A stretch of 64,000 nucleotides of DNA, taken from Cylindrobasidium torrendii FP15055 ss-10. Its lineage: Eukaryota > Basidiomycota > Agaricomycetes > Agaricales > Physalacriaceae. This document shows, one piece after another, positions 23,983 through 33,271 of the stretch (positions are counted from its first letter, which is position 1; each line of letters begins with the position of its first letter). The notes under the pieces were generated by a model. The model ran no database searches. It was given only the letters and a program-made list of their open reading frames with translations, and had not been told where the DNA came from. The stretch is taken from assembly GCA_000934385.1 (NCBI GenBank), contig KN880520.1:27853-91852 (forward strand), read 5' to 3'. Made by a program: the position numbers and the translations under genes.

Positions 23983-25343
23983 ATGGCCACTATTGACCGC
24001 CTCCCGCCTGAAGTTTTACAAGAAATATTCACATACGCCTGCTCAGAATGTTCACCGTCCTACTATATCCTCAATCTCAGGCGCTATGAACCCGACGGCT
24101 GTGTCGCACCATATCAACACCGCCTTCTCCAGGTTTCACGCCGATGGAATACAATAGCCTCGTCATCTACACGGCTCTGGTCCTCAATATACGTGCTCGC
24201 GAGCGGGATGACAGCGCCCACCGACTTGAACAATGCGCTTTGGTTTCTGCGCGTCACTCTAGAGCGTTCCCGGACGGCGTTATTGGACCTTGACCTGCGT
24301 ATGAACGATGAGCCCGGCCTCTGGGAGGCGATAGCTCCTGTTGTTCTATCCGAGTCGCATCGGTGGAGTAGCTTCGTCCTCGGCGTAGACCACCTCTCGA
24401 ATTTTGCAGAGTTCTCGAAATAGAGGTCTGCCGTGAGGGCCACAAGCCGGGACTCAACGATGCTGTATCGCAAATGGTTGAGGGGACGCCAAAGCTTCGA
24501 AAACTGGATTGTTGCTTTGACCATCTCGGTATCAAGTTCAGATGGGACCAAATTCAGGAGCTGAAACTCGAATGTTCCAAATCTAAATCGCAGATTCCAT
24601 TTTGGGATTACTTCCATCAGGCCGTCGCTTCAACATCGTTAGTGAAATTGACATTCGAGTGGACTCGTACCCTCCAACCGACTGACATGTACATGCCTAT
24701 TCGATGTCCAAGTGTTCAAGAATTCACACAATCGACGGGGGAAGAGTGGCCTACACTCTTGGATCTCCTGGCATTGCGCAAGACAAGCATTGAAGCCGAC
24801 ATCCATCTCCCCGCATTCACACACTTTATCCAGCGGTGCAACTGCGCCCTGACCACGCTCGAGATGAGCATAGGCTTCTTACCCTGGCGGTCATCTGCCA
24901 GCGACCTTAACAAGCTAATTGCCGGTCTTTACGCTGTTCTTCCTCACCTTGTTTCCCTCACACTACTCCTCCGGGAAAGGATGCCAGATCCGTCGGACAA
25001 TTCCATTAGCTCCCTGCTCCCCGTTGTTTCTCCTAGCACTCTCCCTTCCCTCGCCGTGCTGCGAGTTGAGTGGAGGCCCGACTACGTTCTCGATGCCGTC
25101 GCAATGGCCGCAGTATTTCTTCCCATACTTACCAAAATTATCAAATCGCATCGCCCAGCGCTGAAATCGGTGCGCTTTGGGTATGACGGAGGGGGTCGAG
25201 TGGACTGGGCGGCATTGGAGACACTCGACGCATTCGTGGATCTGGGGCCCTGCGATGAGATATTTCGAATGAACTGCTGGCCATATGCGGGGCTCAGCGC
25301 GCGGGAGTATGAGTATTCGCTTGTGCAAGAAAATAGCGCATAG
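23983..25343 (+). pseudogene. F-box protein gene, array copy 1, frame-broken
   Basis: The first 147 codons give a good F-box (IDRLPPEVLQEIF) and match the sister copies up to SHRWSSFVLGVD. Then about 49 bp that encode DAPLDPEDFATLRGR in the other copies are missing, and the frame runs into TAG at 24421. From about 24385 a second frame resumes homology (LEIEVCRE...LNDAVSQMVEGTPKLRKLD) and continues to the usual ending (DEIFRMNCW ... EYSLVQENSA). GT...AG inside the break would give an intron of only about 25 nt, too short to splice. It is probably a recent pseudogene, or two truncated products; an assembly error is possible. The rest of the reading frame is still intact, so the damage is young. 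Confidence 0.8.
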
Positions 25344-25584
25344 GTACCCGTGTACCGAAGCAATGTACGCGTTTCCGTTCCACTACTTAGAAGTCCATCT
25401 TAGACTTGGACTCATAAGTTGATTGTCCGTCACCAAATGCATCCTTGTCATATTTTATCAGACAAGCAAAATGTAACGCTTATGCTGCCACAAACCGACG
25501 AGGACACACACATTTGAGGCAACCCTATCTGGTTAAGGAGTATGTAGTTACTGGAAGTCAAAGCACAATGCGCATTGATCAAAT

Positions 25585-25594
25585 TGATCGATCA
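25585..25594. promoter_or_regulatory. Palindrome TGATCGATCA, F-box copy 2
   Basis: Same 10-bp palindrome, 51 bp upstream of the ATG at 25646; the spacing is longer here because of a small insertion between the site and the start. Confidence 0.6.
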
Positions 25595-25645
25595 TCAAAT
25601 TCGCCTTAGCCTTTTCATTCAACTTTTCACAGACTTACTACGACC

Positions 25646-27055
25646 ATGGCCACTATCGACAGCCTCCCGGATGATATTCTGGAGAAAATATTCATCCATA
25701 CCTGCGATAACTACCGCCAGTTCCGATATCACCTTTGGCTTCCCTACGAAAATCCCGACGACTGTGCTTTGCCATCTCAACACCGTCTTCTTCAAGTCTG
25801 TCGCCGATGGAATGTTATAGCCTCCTTGTCCACACGACTGTGGTCCTCGATCGTCGTTACCACATGGATTGAGCGTCTCTCGCCCCGCCAAGTTGATAAC
25901 ATGCATCGATTTTTGCACTCCGCTCTTCAGCGTACCAGGACTGCGCTATTGGACATCGACCTAGGCATGAACACGGACCCCCGATCTGGGGGCGCGCTTT
26001 TTCCCGTTCTTCTACCCGAATCGCATCGGTGGCGTAGGTTCATCCTTGACTTAGATGCCCCTTTGGATCCAGAAGATTTCGCCACACTTCGAGGAAGGCT
26101 CCCGAATCTCGAGTGGCTCAAGTTGAAATCTCGTTCCGCACGCATGAAGGATGTACCAGAGCTTATGGATGCGGTATCCCAAATGGTCGAGGATGCACCG
26201 AAGCTTCGAAAGCTAGAATGCGGCTTTCAGCATCTTGGAATCAAGTTTAGATGGGATCAGATACAAGAACTAAAGCTCGATTTTCCCGAGCATTGGAGCG
26301 AGCTGTCGTCTTGGAATCATTTCCGCGTGGCAGTCTCCTCGACATCCTTATTAAAGCTGACAATGAGCAGGCTCGGTACGGATGCCGTGCCATGGAACAG
26401 CGCGTGGCTTCCTGTGAGCAGTCCAAGCATACAGGAGTTCACGCAATTCCAGCTCGATCCATGGCTTACGCCCCTGGAGCTTCCCGCATTGCGCAAGACA
26501 GAGATCAACGACAGCTACCATCTCCCTGCATTCACCAACTTCATACAACAGTCCCACTGCAGACTGACCACGCTCAAGATAACCATATTTTCCTCTGGGC
26601 GTGTCGAAAATTTCACCAAGCTCACCAATCTCTACGCTGTTCTTCCTCATCTTACTTCCCTGGCCCTTTTCTTTGGAAGAACAAAGCCAATGGACAACTC
26701 GAGAAATCCCTTGTCCCCCATCGTCTCCCCCAACACTCTCCCGTCTCTCGCCGTGTTGCACGTCCACTGGTACGACTGGGAGGTCAGCAGACCCAAAGCT
26801 ACCCTCACACTGGCTCCAGTTTTTCTTCCTGTGTTTACCAGTATCGTTAAAGCACATCGCCCGACGCTGGAGTCGGTAGGCTTCCAGTGTACGGCCGACT
26901 GGAATAGGCGCGCGCAAGTGAATTGGACTGAACTGGAGACGCTCGACGCGTTCGTGGATTTGGGGTCTTGCGATGAGGTTTTCAGAATGAACTGCTGGCC
27001 GACCCCATCCTCACGGAAATACGAGTATTCACTTGTGCGAGTCAATAGCGCATAG
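25646..27055 (+). CDS. F-box protein, array copy 2 (469 residues, intronless)
   Basis: Single open frame. The N-terminal F-box reads IDSLPDDILEKIF, then LLQVCRRWNVIASLSTRLWSS, the usual helix set that would bind Skp1. After about residue 140 come leucine-rich, LRR-like strands (LRGRLPNLEWLKL, APKLRKLECGFQHLGIKF, ALRKTEI). The closing block is LDAFVDLGSCDEVFRMNCW. By family knowledge it would be a substrate adaptor of an SCF ubiquitin ligase. From about residue 138 onward it is nearly identical to copy 4, while the first 130 residues differ strongly. No signal peptide or membrane segment. Confidence 0.85.
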   Translation: MATIDSLPDDILEKIFIHTCDNYRQFRYHLWLPYENPDDCALPSQHRLLQVCRRWNVIASLSTRLWSSIVVTTWIERLSPRQVDNMHRFLHSALQRTRTALLDIDLGMNTDPRSGGALFPVLLPESHRWRRFILDLDAPLDPEDFATLRGRLPNLEWLKLKSRSARMKDVPELMDAVSQMVEDAPKLRKLECGFQHLGIKFRWDQIQELKLDFPEHWSELSSWNHFRVAVSSTSLLKLTMSRLGTDAVPWNSAWLPVSSPSIQEFTQFQLDPWLTPLELPALRKTEINDSYHLPAFTNFIQQSHCRLTTLKITIFSSGRVENFTKLTNLYAVLPHLTSLALFFGRTKPMDNSRNPLSPIVSPNTLPSLAVLHVHWYDWEVSRPKATLTLAPVFLPVFTSIVKAHRPTLESVGFQCTADWNRRAQVNWTELETLDAFVDLGSCDEVFRMNCWPTPSSRKYEYSLVRVNSA

Positions 27056-27102
27056 ATACCTGCGGCTGTATGTACCGAAGCAATGGATTCCCTTAAGGCT
27101 TA

Positions 27103-27410
27103 AGATAGGCGTCAAGCGCTTCATACCACATCAGGTGACTGTAGCGTGACGAAAAACACAAAAATCGCAGATATTGTTCAAAAATCCGTAGACTTCAGAT
27201 ATCGAAATTCGGAGCCCGAGAGAAAATCAAAATGCACCTCTTGGATTTTCCTTCGGGCTCGCATTTTCAAATTTCGAGACATGCAGATTTTTGAACGATT
27301 TCTCTACTAATCGGAAAATGCTCAGCGGCGCCTAATTGGCGCCTCTTTGGTAGGCTTGTAACACATGTCACACTACACGTGATGTGGTATGAAGCGCTTG
27401 ACGCCTATCT
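27103..27410. mobile_element. MITE, 308 bp, 31-bp perfect terminal inverted repeats, TA target duplication
   Basis: Begins AGATAGGCGTCAAGC and ends with its exact reverse complement; the arms 27103-27133 and 27380-27410 are identical over 31 bases and continue imperfectly inward (GTAGCGTGAC against GTAGTGTGAC). Inner matching pairs, GTTCAAAAATC (27176) with GATTTTTGAAC (27286) and GAGCCCG (27212) with CGGGCTC (27254), let the whole element fold as one long hairpin. TA flanks both ends, as for Tc1/mariner-type non-autonomous elements. No coding capacity. The homologous region after copy 1 (CTACTTAGAAG near 25384) is the empty site. Confidence 0.9.
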
Positions 27411-27590
27411 TAGAAGCATGCATTATAGACTTGGAGTCAGTAGTTGACGGTATGTTTACAAATGCATCCTTGTTAAAATCTATCACACGTGCAAGTTGTA
27501 GAGTTAATTCCGTCGCCAGCCGACGAGAGAAACACTCCTTGTAGGCAACCCTACTTAAGTATCTGGCACTGAAAAGCATAATTCGCAGGT

Positions 27591-27600
27591 TGATCGATCA
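27591..27600. promoter_or_regulatory. Palindrome TGATCGATCA, F-box copy 3
   Basis: Same palindrome 35 bp upstream of the ATG at 27636, followed by TCAAATTCGCC as in copy 2. Confidence 0.6.
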
Positions 27601-27635
27601 TCAAATTCGCCTCTCATCGACTGACCACCACGACT

Positions 27636-29129
27636 ATGGCCACTATCGACAACCTCCCGCCCGAGATTCTACAAGAGATATTTTTGTATATCTGCATAGT
27701 GTACCAAGAGTTTCGATATCACCTCAATCTTCATCATGACCGAGTCAATACTCGTACCACACCGCCTCAGCACCATCTTCTTCAAGTCTCCCGCCGATGG
27801 AATACGATAGCCTCGTCTTCAACACGCCTCTGGTCCTCCATGGCTGTGACTGTGAACGCGCCAGCCGGGCCCCCGGACTTCCGAACCGTGGTTCGGTTCC
27901 TCCACTTTGCTCTTCAGCGTGCCGGAAGGACCGCCTTATTGGACATCGACCTGCATATGGCCCGTGAGCCCCAGTTTTGGCGCGCACTTTCTCCTGTTCT
28001 TCTGCCTCAGTCGCATCGGTGGCGTAGGTTCGTCCTTGGCTTGGACGCGGACATGGACGCGCCGCTGGATCCAGAAGAGTTCGCTACACTTCGGGGCAGG
28101 CTCCCAAACCTCGAGTGGCTCGAATTAGAGCGTGGCGATGATACAGAATCCACCCCAGCAATTGTTAAGGCCATATCGAAAATGGTGGAAGATGTGCCAA
28201 GGCTTCTGAAATTGGGATGCGGCTTTCAACATCTTGAGATCAAGTTCAGATGGGATCAAATACAAGAATTAGTACTTCATAGCGTCGACTTCGAAACACT
28301 GCCGTCGTTCTGGGATCACTTCCGCCAGGCGCTGGTCGCCTCAACATCGTTATTGAAACTAACGCTCACCGGTGACTTCGAGAGGATACCACCCAATGCC
28401 ACATGCCTGCCTGCCAGAAGTCTAAGCATCCAAGAGTTCACGCAAACCCAGTTGAAAAACTGGTTTATGCTCTTGGAGCTTCCTGCATTGCGCAAGGCGT
28501 GTATTCGATTTGGCGGACGGGACCACATCTCCACACACTTCATCCGCCCCAACGAACATCTTCCCACATTCACAAACTTCATCCGACAGTCAAACTGTAC
28601 ACTAACTACGCTCGAGATAGGCATAGACTTTATATTTGGGTGCTGGACTGCCGAGGAACACGCCAGAATAATCGACCTCTATGCCCTTCTTCCTTGTTTA
28701 ACTTCCCTCTCACTACTAATACTATTTACGGACTGGATGCCGAATCCGTCGGACGATCCCACAAATCCTGTTCTCCCCATCGTCTCCCCCAATACTCTCC
28801 CGTCCCTTGCCGTGTTACGAGTTCACTGGAGCCCCGACCGACCTACTACTGCCCTCGCAGTGGCGGATGTGATTCTCCCCATGCTTACCGGAATTATCCA
28901 AGGACATCGCCCTGCGCTGGAATTGGTAGGCTTTGCGATCGGGTATGAGTGGTATGAGGGATGCTTCGAGAGCGACACAACACGAGTGGATTGGGCAGCA
29001 TTGGAGGCTCTCAACGCGTTCGTGGATTTAGGGTCTTGCGATGAGATATATAGGATGAACTGCTGGCACCAAAGGAGGCCCAACGCGCGGAAATATGAGT
29101 ACTCGCTTGTGCGAGCCAATAGCACATAG
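27636..29129 (+). CDS. F-box protein, array copy 3 (497 residues, intronless)
   Basis: Open from ATG to TAG with F-box IDNLPPEILQEIF and the shared blocks LLQVSRRWNTIASSSTRLWSS, EFATLRGRLPNLEWLEL, MVEDVPRLLKLGCGFQHLEIKFRWDQIQEL and LGSCDEIYRMNCW. It is the longest copy: it carries extra residues around RFGGRDHISTHFIRPNEH in the LRR-like region and near YEWYEGCFESDTT. It is clearly more diverged from copies 2 and 4 than those are from each other. Expected role: Skp1-binding substrate adaptor. Substrate unknown. Confidence 0.85.
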   Translation: MATIDNLPPEILQEIFLYICIVYQEFRYHLNLHHDRVNTRTTPPQHHLLQVSRRWNTIASSSTRLWSSMAVTVNAPAGPPDFRTVVRFLHFALQRAGRTALLDIDLHMAREPQFWRALSPVLLPQSHRWRRFVLGLDADMDAPLDPEEFATLRGRLPNLEWLELERGDDTESTPAIVKAISKMVEDVPRLLKLGCGFQHLEIKFRWDQIQELVLHSVDFETLPSFWDHFRQALVASTSLLKLTLTGDFERIPPNATCLPARSLSIQEFTQTQLKNWFMLLELPALRKACIRFGGRDHISTHFIRPNEHLPTFTNFIRQSNCTLTTLEIGIDFIFGCWTAEEHARIIDLYALLPCLTSLSLLILFTDWMPNPSDDPTNPVLPIVSPNTLPSLAVLRVHWSPDRPTTALAVADVILPMLTGIIQGHRPALELVGFAIGYEWYEGCFESDTTRVDWAALEALNAFVDLGSCDEIYRMNCWHQRRPNARKYEYSLVRANST

Positions 29130-29394
29130 ATACCTGCGGTTGTATGTACCGACCACAATGCCATTTTGATCTCCCTCGCCGTAAGCCTTTGACGAAGTGG
29201 ATTGCCACCTCAAGATTGATGGTTGCTGATAATGCACCCTTGTTATATTGTACCGCACATGCAAGATATAGCACTTGATACTGATGCTAGGCAAGAAAAG
29301 GACAAAAAGTTTATCAAGGCGAACCCTTTAAAAGGCCGTGTGTTAACCAGACTAAGGCAAGTAGTACAGTAAAAGCATGTTACTAACAGGAAGT

Positions 29395-29404
29395 TGATCG
29401 ATCA
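29395..29404. promoter_or_regulatory. Palindrome TGATCGATCA, F-box copy 4
   Basis: Same palindrome 36 bp upstream of the ATG at 29441. Confidence 0.6.
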
Positions 29405-29440
29405 TCAAAGTCGCCTTTTACTGACTTACTACCACAACCT

Positions 29441-30868
29441 ATGGCCACTATAGACCGCCTCCCGCCTGAAGTCCTGCAAGAGATATTCATCTATGCCTGC
29501 GGGGATGGATCCCAGTGGTACTACTGTCTTGAGGTTCCCCGCGTCGAACCCAACAACTGGGCTCTGCCCTTGCAACACCGTCTTCTTCAAGTTTGTCGCC
29601 TGTGGAATGCTATAGCCTCGTCGTCTACGCGACTGTGGTCCTCGATTGCCGTGTGCTCATTGGAAGAGGACGATGATCCCATTTCGCCCAACGACGTTGC
29701 TAATGTGCATCGACTCGTGCGTTTCGCGCTTCAGCGTACAGGGTCCGCGCTATTGGACATCAAACTGGACATGTCTGAAGAGCTCCGATTTTGGCGCGCG
29801 CTTTCCCCCGTTATTCTGCCTGAATCGCATCGGTGGCGTGAGTTCACCCTTAACTTAGCTGCCCCTTTGGACCCAGAAGATTTCGCCACACTCCGAGGAA
29901 GGCTCCCGAATCTCGAGTGGCTCAAGTTAGAATCTCGGTCCGTAGGCATAAAGGATATACCAGAGCTTAATGACGCGGTAATCCAAATGGTCGAGGATGC
30001 ACCGAAGCTTCGAAAGCTAGGATGTGCCTTTCGACATGTTGAAATGAAGTTTAGATGGGACCAGATACAAGAACTAAAGCTCGAATTTCCCGGGCCTCGG
30101 AGCGAGCTGTCGTTTTGGAATCATTTCCGCGTGGCAGTCTCCTCAACATCCTTATTAAAGCTGACAATGAGCAAGCTCGGTTCGTATACCGTGCCATGGA
30201 ACAGCGCGTGGCTTCCTGTGAGCAGTCCAAGCATACAGGAGTTCACGCAATGGCAACTTGATCCATGGCTTACGCTCCTGGAGCTTCCCGCATTGCGCAA
30301 GACAGAGATCAACGACAGCTACCATCTCCCTGCATTCACCAACTTCATACAACAGTCCCACTGCAGACTGACCACGCTCAAGATAACCATATTTTCCTTC
30401 CTTGGGCGTGTCGAAAATTTCACCAAGCTCACCAATCTTTACGCTGTTCTTCCTCATCTTACTTCCCTGGCCCTTTTCTTTGGAGGAACGAAGCCAATGG
30501 ACAACTCGAGAAATCCCTTGTCCCCCATCGTCTCCCCCAATACTCTCCCGTCTCTCGCCGTGTTGCACGTCCACTGGTACGACTGGGAGGTCAGCAGACC
30601 CAAAGCTACCCTCACGCTGGCTCCGGTTTTTCTTCCTCTGTTTACCAGTATCGTTAAAGCACATCGCCCGGCGCTGGAGACGGTAAGCTTCCAGTGTACG
30701 GCCGACTGGAATAAGCGCGCGGAAGTGGATTGGACTGAACTGGAGACGCTCGACGCGTTTGTGGATTTGGGGTCTTGTGATGAGATTTTCAGAATGAACT
30801 GCTGGCCGAGCCCATCCTCACGGAAATACGAGTATTCACTTGTGCGAGCTACTACTAGTAGTGTGTAA
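29441..30868 (+). CDS. F-box protein, array copy 4 (475 residues, intronless)
   Basis: F-box IDRLPPEVLQEIF closely matches copy 1, while the part after about residue 138 closely matches copy 2 (LDPEDFATLRGRLPNLEWLKLES, VSSTSLLKLTMSKLG, ALRKTEINDSYHLPAFTNFIQQ, LHVHWYDWEVSRPKATLTLAP). Against copy 2 there is a small in-frame indel (IFSFLGRVEN against IFSSGRVEN), and the end differs (ATTSSV). So it reads as a mosaic of two parents. Expected SCF adaptor role as for the other copies. Confidence 0.85.
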   Translation: MATIDRLPPEVLQEIFIYACGDGSQWYYCLEVPRVEPNNWALPLQHRLLQVCRLWNAIASSSTRLWSSIAVCSLEEDDDPISPNDVANVHRLVRFALQRTGSALLDIKLDMSEELRFWRALSPVILPESHRWREFTLNLAAPLDPEDFATLRGRLPNLEWLKLESRSVGIKDIPELNDAVIQMVEDAPKLRKLGCAFRHVEMKFRWDQIQELKLEFPGPRSELSFWNHFRVAVSSTSLLKLTMSKLGSYTVPWNSAWLPVSSPSIQEFTQWQLDPWLTLLELPALRKTEINDSYHLPAFTNFIQQSHCRLTTLKITIFSFLGRVENFTKLTNLYAVLPHLTSLALFFGGTKPMDNSRNPLSPIVSPNTLPSLAVLHVHWYDWEVSRPKATLTLAPVFLPLFTSIVKAHRPALETVSFQCTADWNKRAEVDWTELETLDAFVDLGSCDEIFRMNCWPSPSSRKYEYSLVRATTSSV

Positions 30869-31274
30869 ATACCTGCAATCGTATACACCGAATTCAATGT
30901 TTCTCCCTCCCCCGTTCGATTTTTTTGGACTCCGTTGAATATTGGAATCCACGTAACCTTATCCTCAGCAAAAAAAATAGAATTTTTCCAACCTTTAGCC
31001 TGAACAAGCGCGTCCCAGTCCTGTAGTACTTAGCGGAGCCGTCACTGTTGGCTGTTTATAAGAGACTAGTGCTGTCCCTGGTTTGGCGGAAATCTCAACC
31101 GTCGAGTGTCGAAAACTCCAGTCAAGTCGGCCAGAACGCTCCAAGTGTGGTTTACAACGTTGGCTTGTCATTATAGAAAAATCAAAGAACTAAACGCGAT
31201 ACAATGCAATGCGGCATAGTAAGTAGTAGCACAAATAACGTTACAACTGTATTATTTAATCGTCCTCAAATTAC
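30869..31274. other. Intergenic between F-box copy 4 and the PEPCK 3' end
   Basis: AT-rich, includes an A-run near 30970. No gene seen. The shared 3' flank of the array decays after about 30900. Confidence 0.5.
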
Positions 31275-33165
31275 CTACTGGGGACCAGCAAGGCGGACCT
31301 TCTCCTCGACATCGTTCTCATAGAGAGCAAACGCCTTGCGGAACATACCAGCAAGCTTCGTCACCTCGCGCTTGAACGCATCCTTGTCTGCCCAAGCCAA
31401 CTCCGGGTTCAACAACTCGCGCGGCACACCCTCAATCTCAGTCGGCACAGACAAGTTGAATGTGCTGAAGTTTTCGTACGTCGCCTTGGCGAGCGAACCG
31501 GCGTGGATCGCGTCGATAATGGCGCGAGTGTACTTGAGCGGGCAGCGCTTGCCAGTGCCGTACTTGCCGCCAGTCCAGCCAGTGTTGATGAGGAAGCAGT
31601 TGACCTCGTTCTTCGACATACGATCCGCAAGCATCTCAGCGTAGCGGCCGGGGTGGAGAACGATGAAGGGTGCAGAGTAGCAAGTCGAGAAGGTCGGGAT
31701 GGGCTCGAGAACACCATCCTCAGTGCCGGGAGTCTTGGAAGTGTAACCAGCCAAGAAGTGGTAGGACGCCTGCTCGGGAGTGAGCTTGGAAACCGGCGGC
31801 AGCACACCGAATGCATCGCAAGTGAGCATGATGATGTTGCTGGGTTGGCGGTTAACAACACAAGGAATTTGGGCGTTGGGAATGAACTCGATGGGGTATG
31901 CACAACGGGTGTTCTCGGTGATGGAAACATCGTCGAAGTCGGAGACGCGAGAGGTCGTGTCGTAAACGACGTTCTCGAGGATGGAACCGAAACGGATGGC
32001 GTTGAAGATCTCAGGCTCCTTCTCGGCGGAAAGGTTGATGGTCTTGGCGTAGCAGCCACCCTCGATGTTGAAGACACCAGTGTCGGACCAGACGTGCTCG
32101 TCATCACCAATGAGGAGGCGGTTGGGGTCCGCAGAAAGGGTGGTCTTGCCAGTACCGGAGAGACCAAAGAAGAGAGTGACATCGCCCTCCTTGATGCCAA
32201 CGTTTGCAGAGGAGTGCAGGGAGAGCTGGCCAAACTTGACGGGCTGGAGGTAGTGCATAACAGAGAAGACACCCTTCTTCATCTCTCCAGCGTATTCAGT
32301 GCCGAGAATGACCATCTCCATGCGCTTGAAGTTGATCTCGACCGAAGTAGTCGAGGACATGCCCTTGGTGAAGCGGTTGGCGGGGAATTGGCCAGCGTTG
32401 TAAATGATAAAGTCGGGTTCGCCGAAGGAAGCAAGCTCCTCCTCGGTGGGACGGATGAGCATGTTGTTCTGGAAATGGATGAGAATCTCCCAAGGATATT
32501 GGACTTGTGACTGACCATGAACAGAGCATGGTAGGCACGCGCACAGATGACGCGAACCTTGATCCTGTACTTGGGATCCCACTGGGTCACCTGTCAGTAG
32601 CGGAAGAGTGGGTAGCGGCTAGATGGGACATACGCCTGCGTATCCGTCAAAGACATAGACGTTGTCGCGGGTGTTGAGGTAGTCAATCGCACGCTCGCGG
32701 TTGATCTCAAAGGTGTCTGGAGAACAAGAAGATGAGATGAGATAGCAAAGCCAGGCGAAAAGCACGCACGCTCGTCCATCTTAATATTCACTGGGCCCCA
32801 CCAAATATCATCCTTCGAGGTGTCTTCGTAGACGATGCGCTTGTCTTTGGGCGAGCGGCCGGTCTTCTTGCCGGAAAAGTTGATGAGGGCACCGGAGGAC
32901 GCGATGATGGCGCCTTCGTTTCGGATGGCGTCCTCGTAGAGCATGGACACTGGCGCGTTGCGCTTGATTTGTATCCGGTCCATGTCGAAACCCGCTTGGG
33001 ACCAGGCATCGATCTGAGCGCCGATAACTGCGTCGGGATCGTTAGCGACGATGATGGTAAAGATAGCAAGGGCGACGTACGTTTGCTGGTCTCAGCGTCG
33101 GCCGAAGCAGCGTAGCTCTTGTGGAGAATGTGGGGAGTCACGTAGGGCGTCTGGTGGGGAGCCAT
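31275..33165 (-). CDS. PCK1: Phosphoenolpyruvate carboxykinase (ATP)
   Basis: Converts oxaloacetate and ATP to phosphoenolpyruvate, CO2 and ADP; the committed step of gluconeogenesis in the cytosol. Five exons rebuild a protein of about 540 residues. Motifs: [13 protein letters not shown] near the N-terminus, NAGQFPANR, the P-loop [13 protein letters not shown], the metal-binding [19 protein letters not shown], and the ending [10 protein letters not shown]. All are diagnostic of the ATP-dependent class. Clear introns include one after HALFM and one after NIKMDER. The start at 33165 gives [14 protein letters not shown] element lies about 100 bp upstream. Expression in fungi is usually induced on non-sugar carbon and repressed by glucose. 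Confidence 0.95.
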
Positions 33166-33263
33166 TGTTGTGAAGAGAGTACGGTGGTGGGATGGAGATG
33201 AGGGTAAGAGGTAGAGATGCGGGGAGATGGAATGACGACGATCTGGGATTATTGTGCTAGTTC

Positions 33264-33271
33264 TTATATAA
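33264..33271 (-). promoter_or_regulatory. TATA box of the PEPCK gene
   Basis: The minus strand reads CTTATATAAG, about 100 bp upstream of the ATG at 33165. Fits a strongly regulated gene. Confidence 0.6.

Larger units (their letters stand above)
23750..30900 (+). repeat. Tandem array of four F-box gene units with duplicated flanks
   Basis: Four direct copies start at 23983, 25646, 27636 and 29441. Start-to-start distances are 1663, 1990 and 1805 bp; subtracting the 310 bp of MITE plus target site from the second gives 1680. Shared 5' flank: a GAGGCAACCCT-like block about 150-220 bp upstream, then TGATCGATCATCA and TTCGCCTTT. Shared 3' flank: TAGATACCTGCGG...TGTACCGAAGCAATG after the stop codon. 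So whole gene units, not just coding sequence, were duplicated. Confidence 0.9.

Noticed and set aside
24375..24402. Possible intron explaining the frame break in F-box copy 1
   Set aside because: GTAGAC...TTGCAG would be about 25 nt, below the minimum spliceable size and unlike the 45-70 nt introns here; sister copies are intronless and have 49 extra coding bases at this point.
31503..32510. 335-codon open frame on the plus strand across the PEPCK gene
   Set aside because: It is the antisense shadow of a highly codon-biased gene; no family motif and no start context, while PEPCK motifs on the minus strand are unambiguous.
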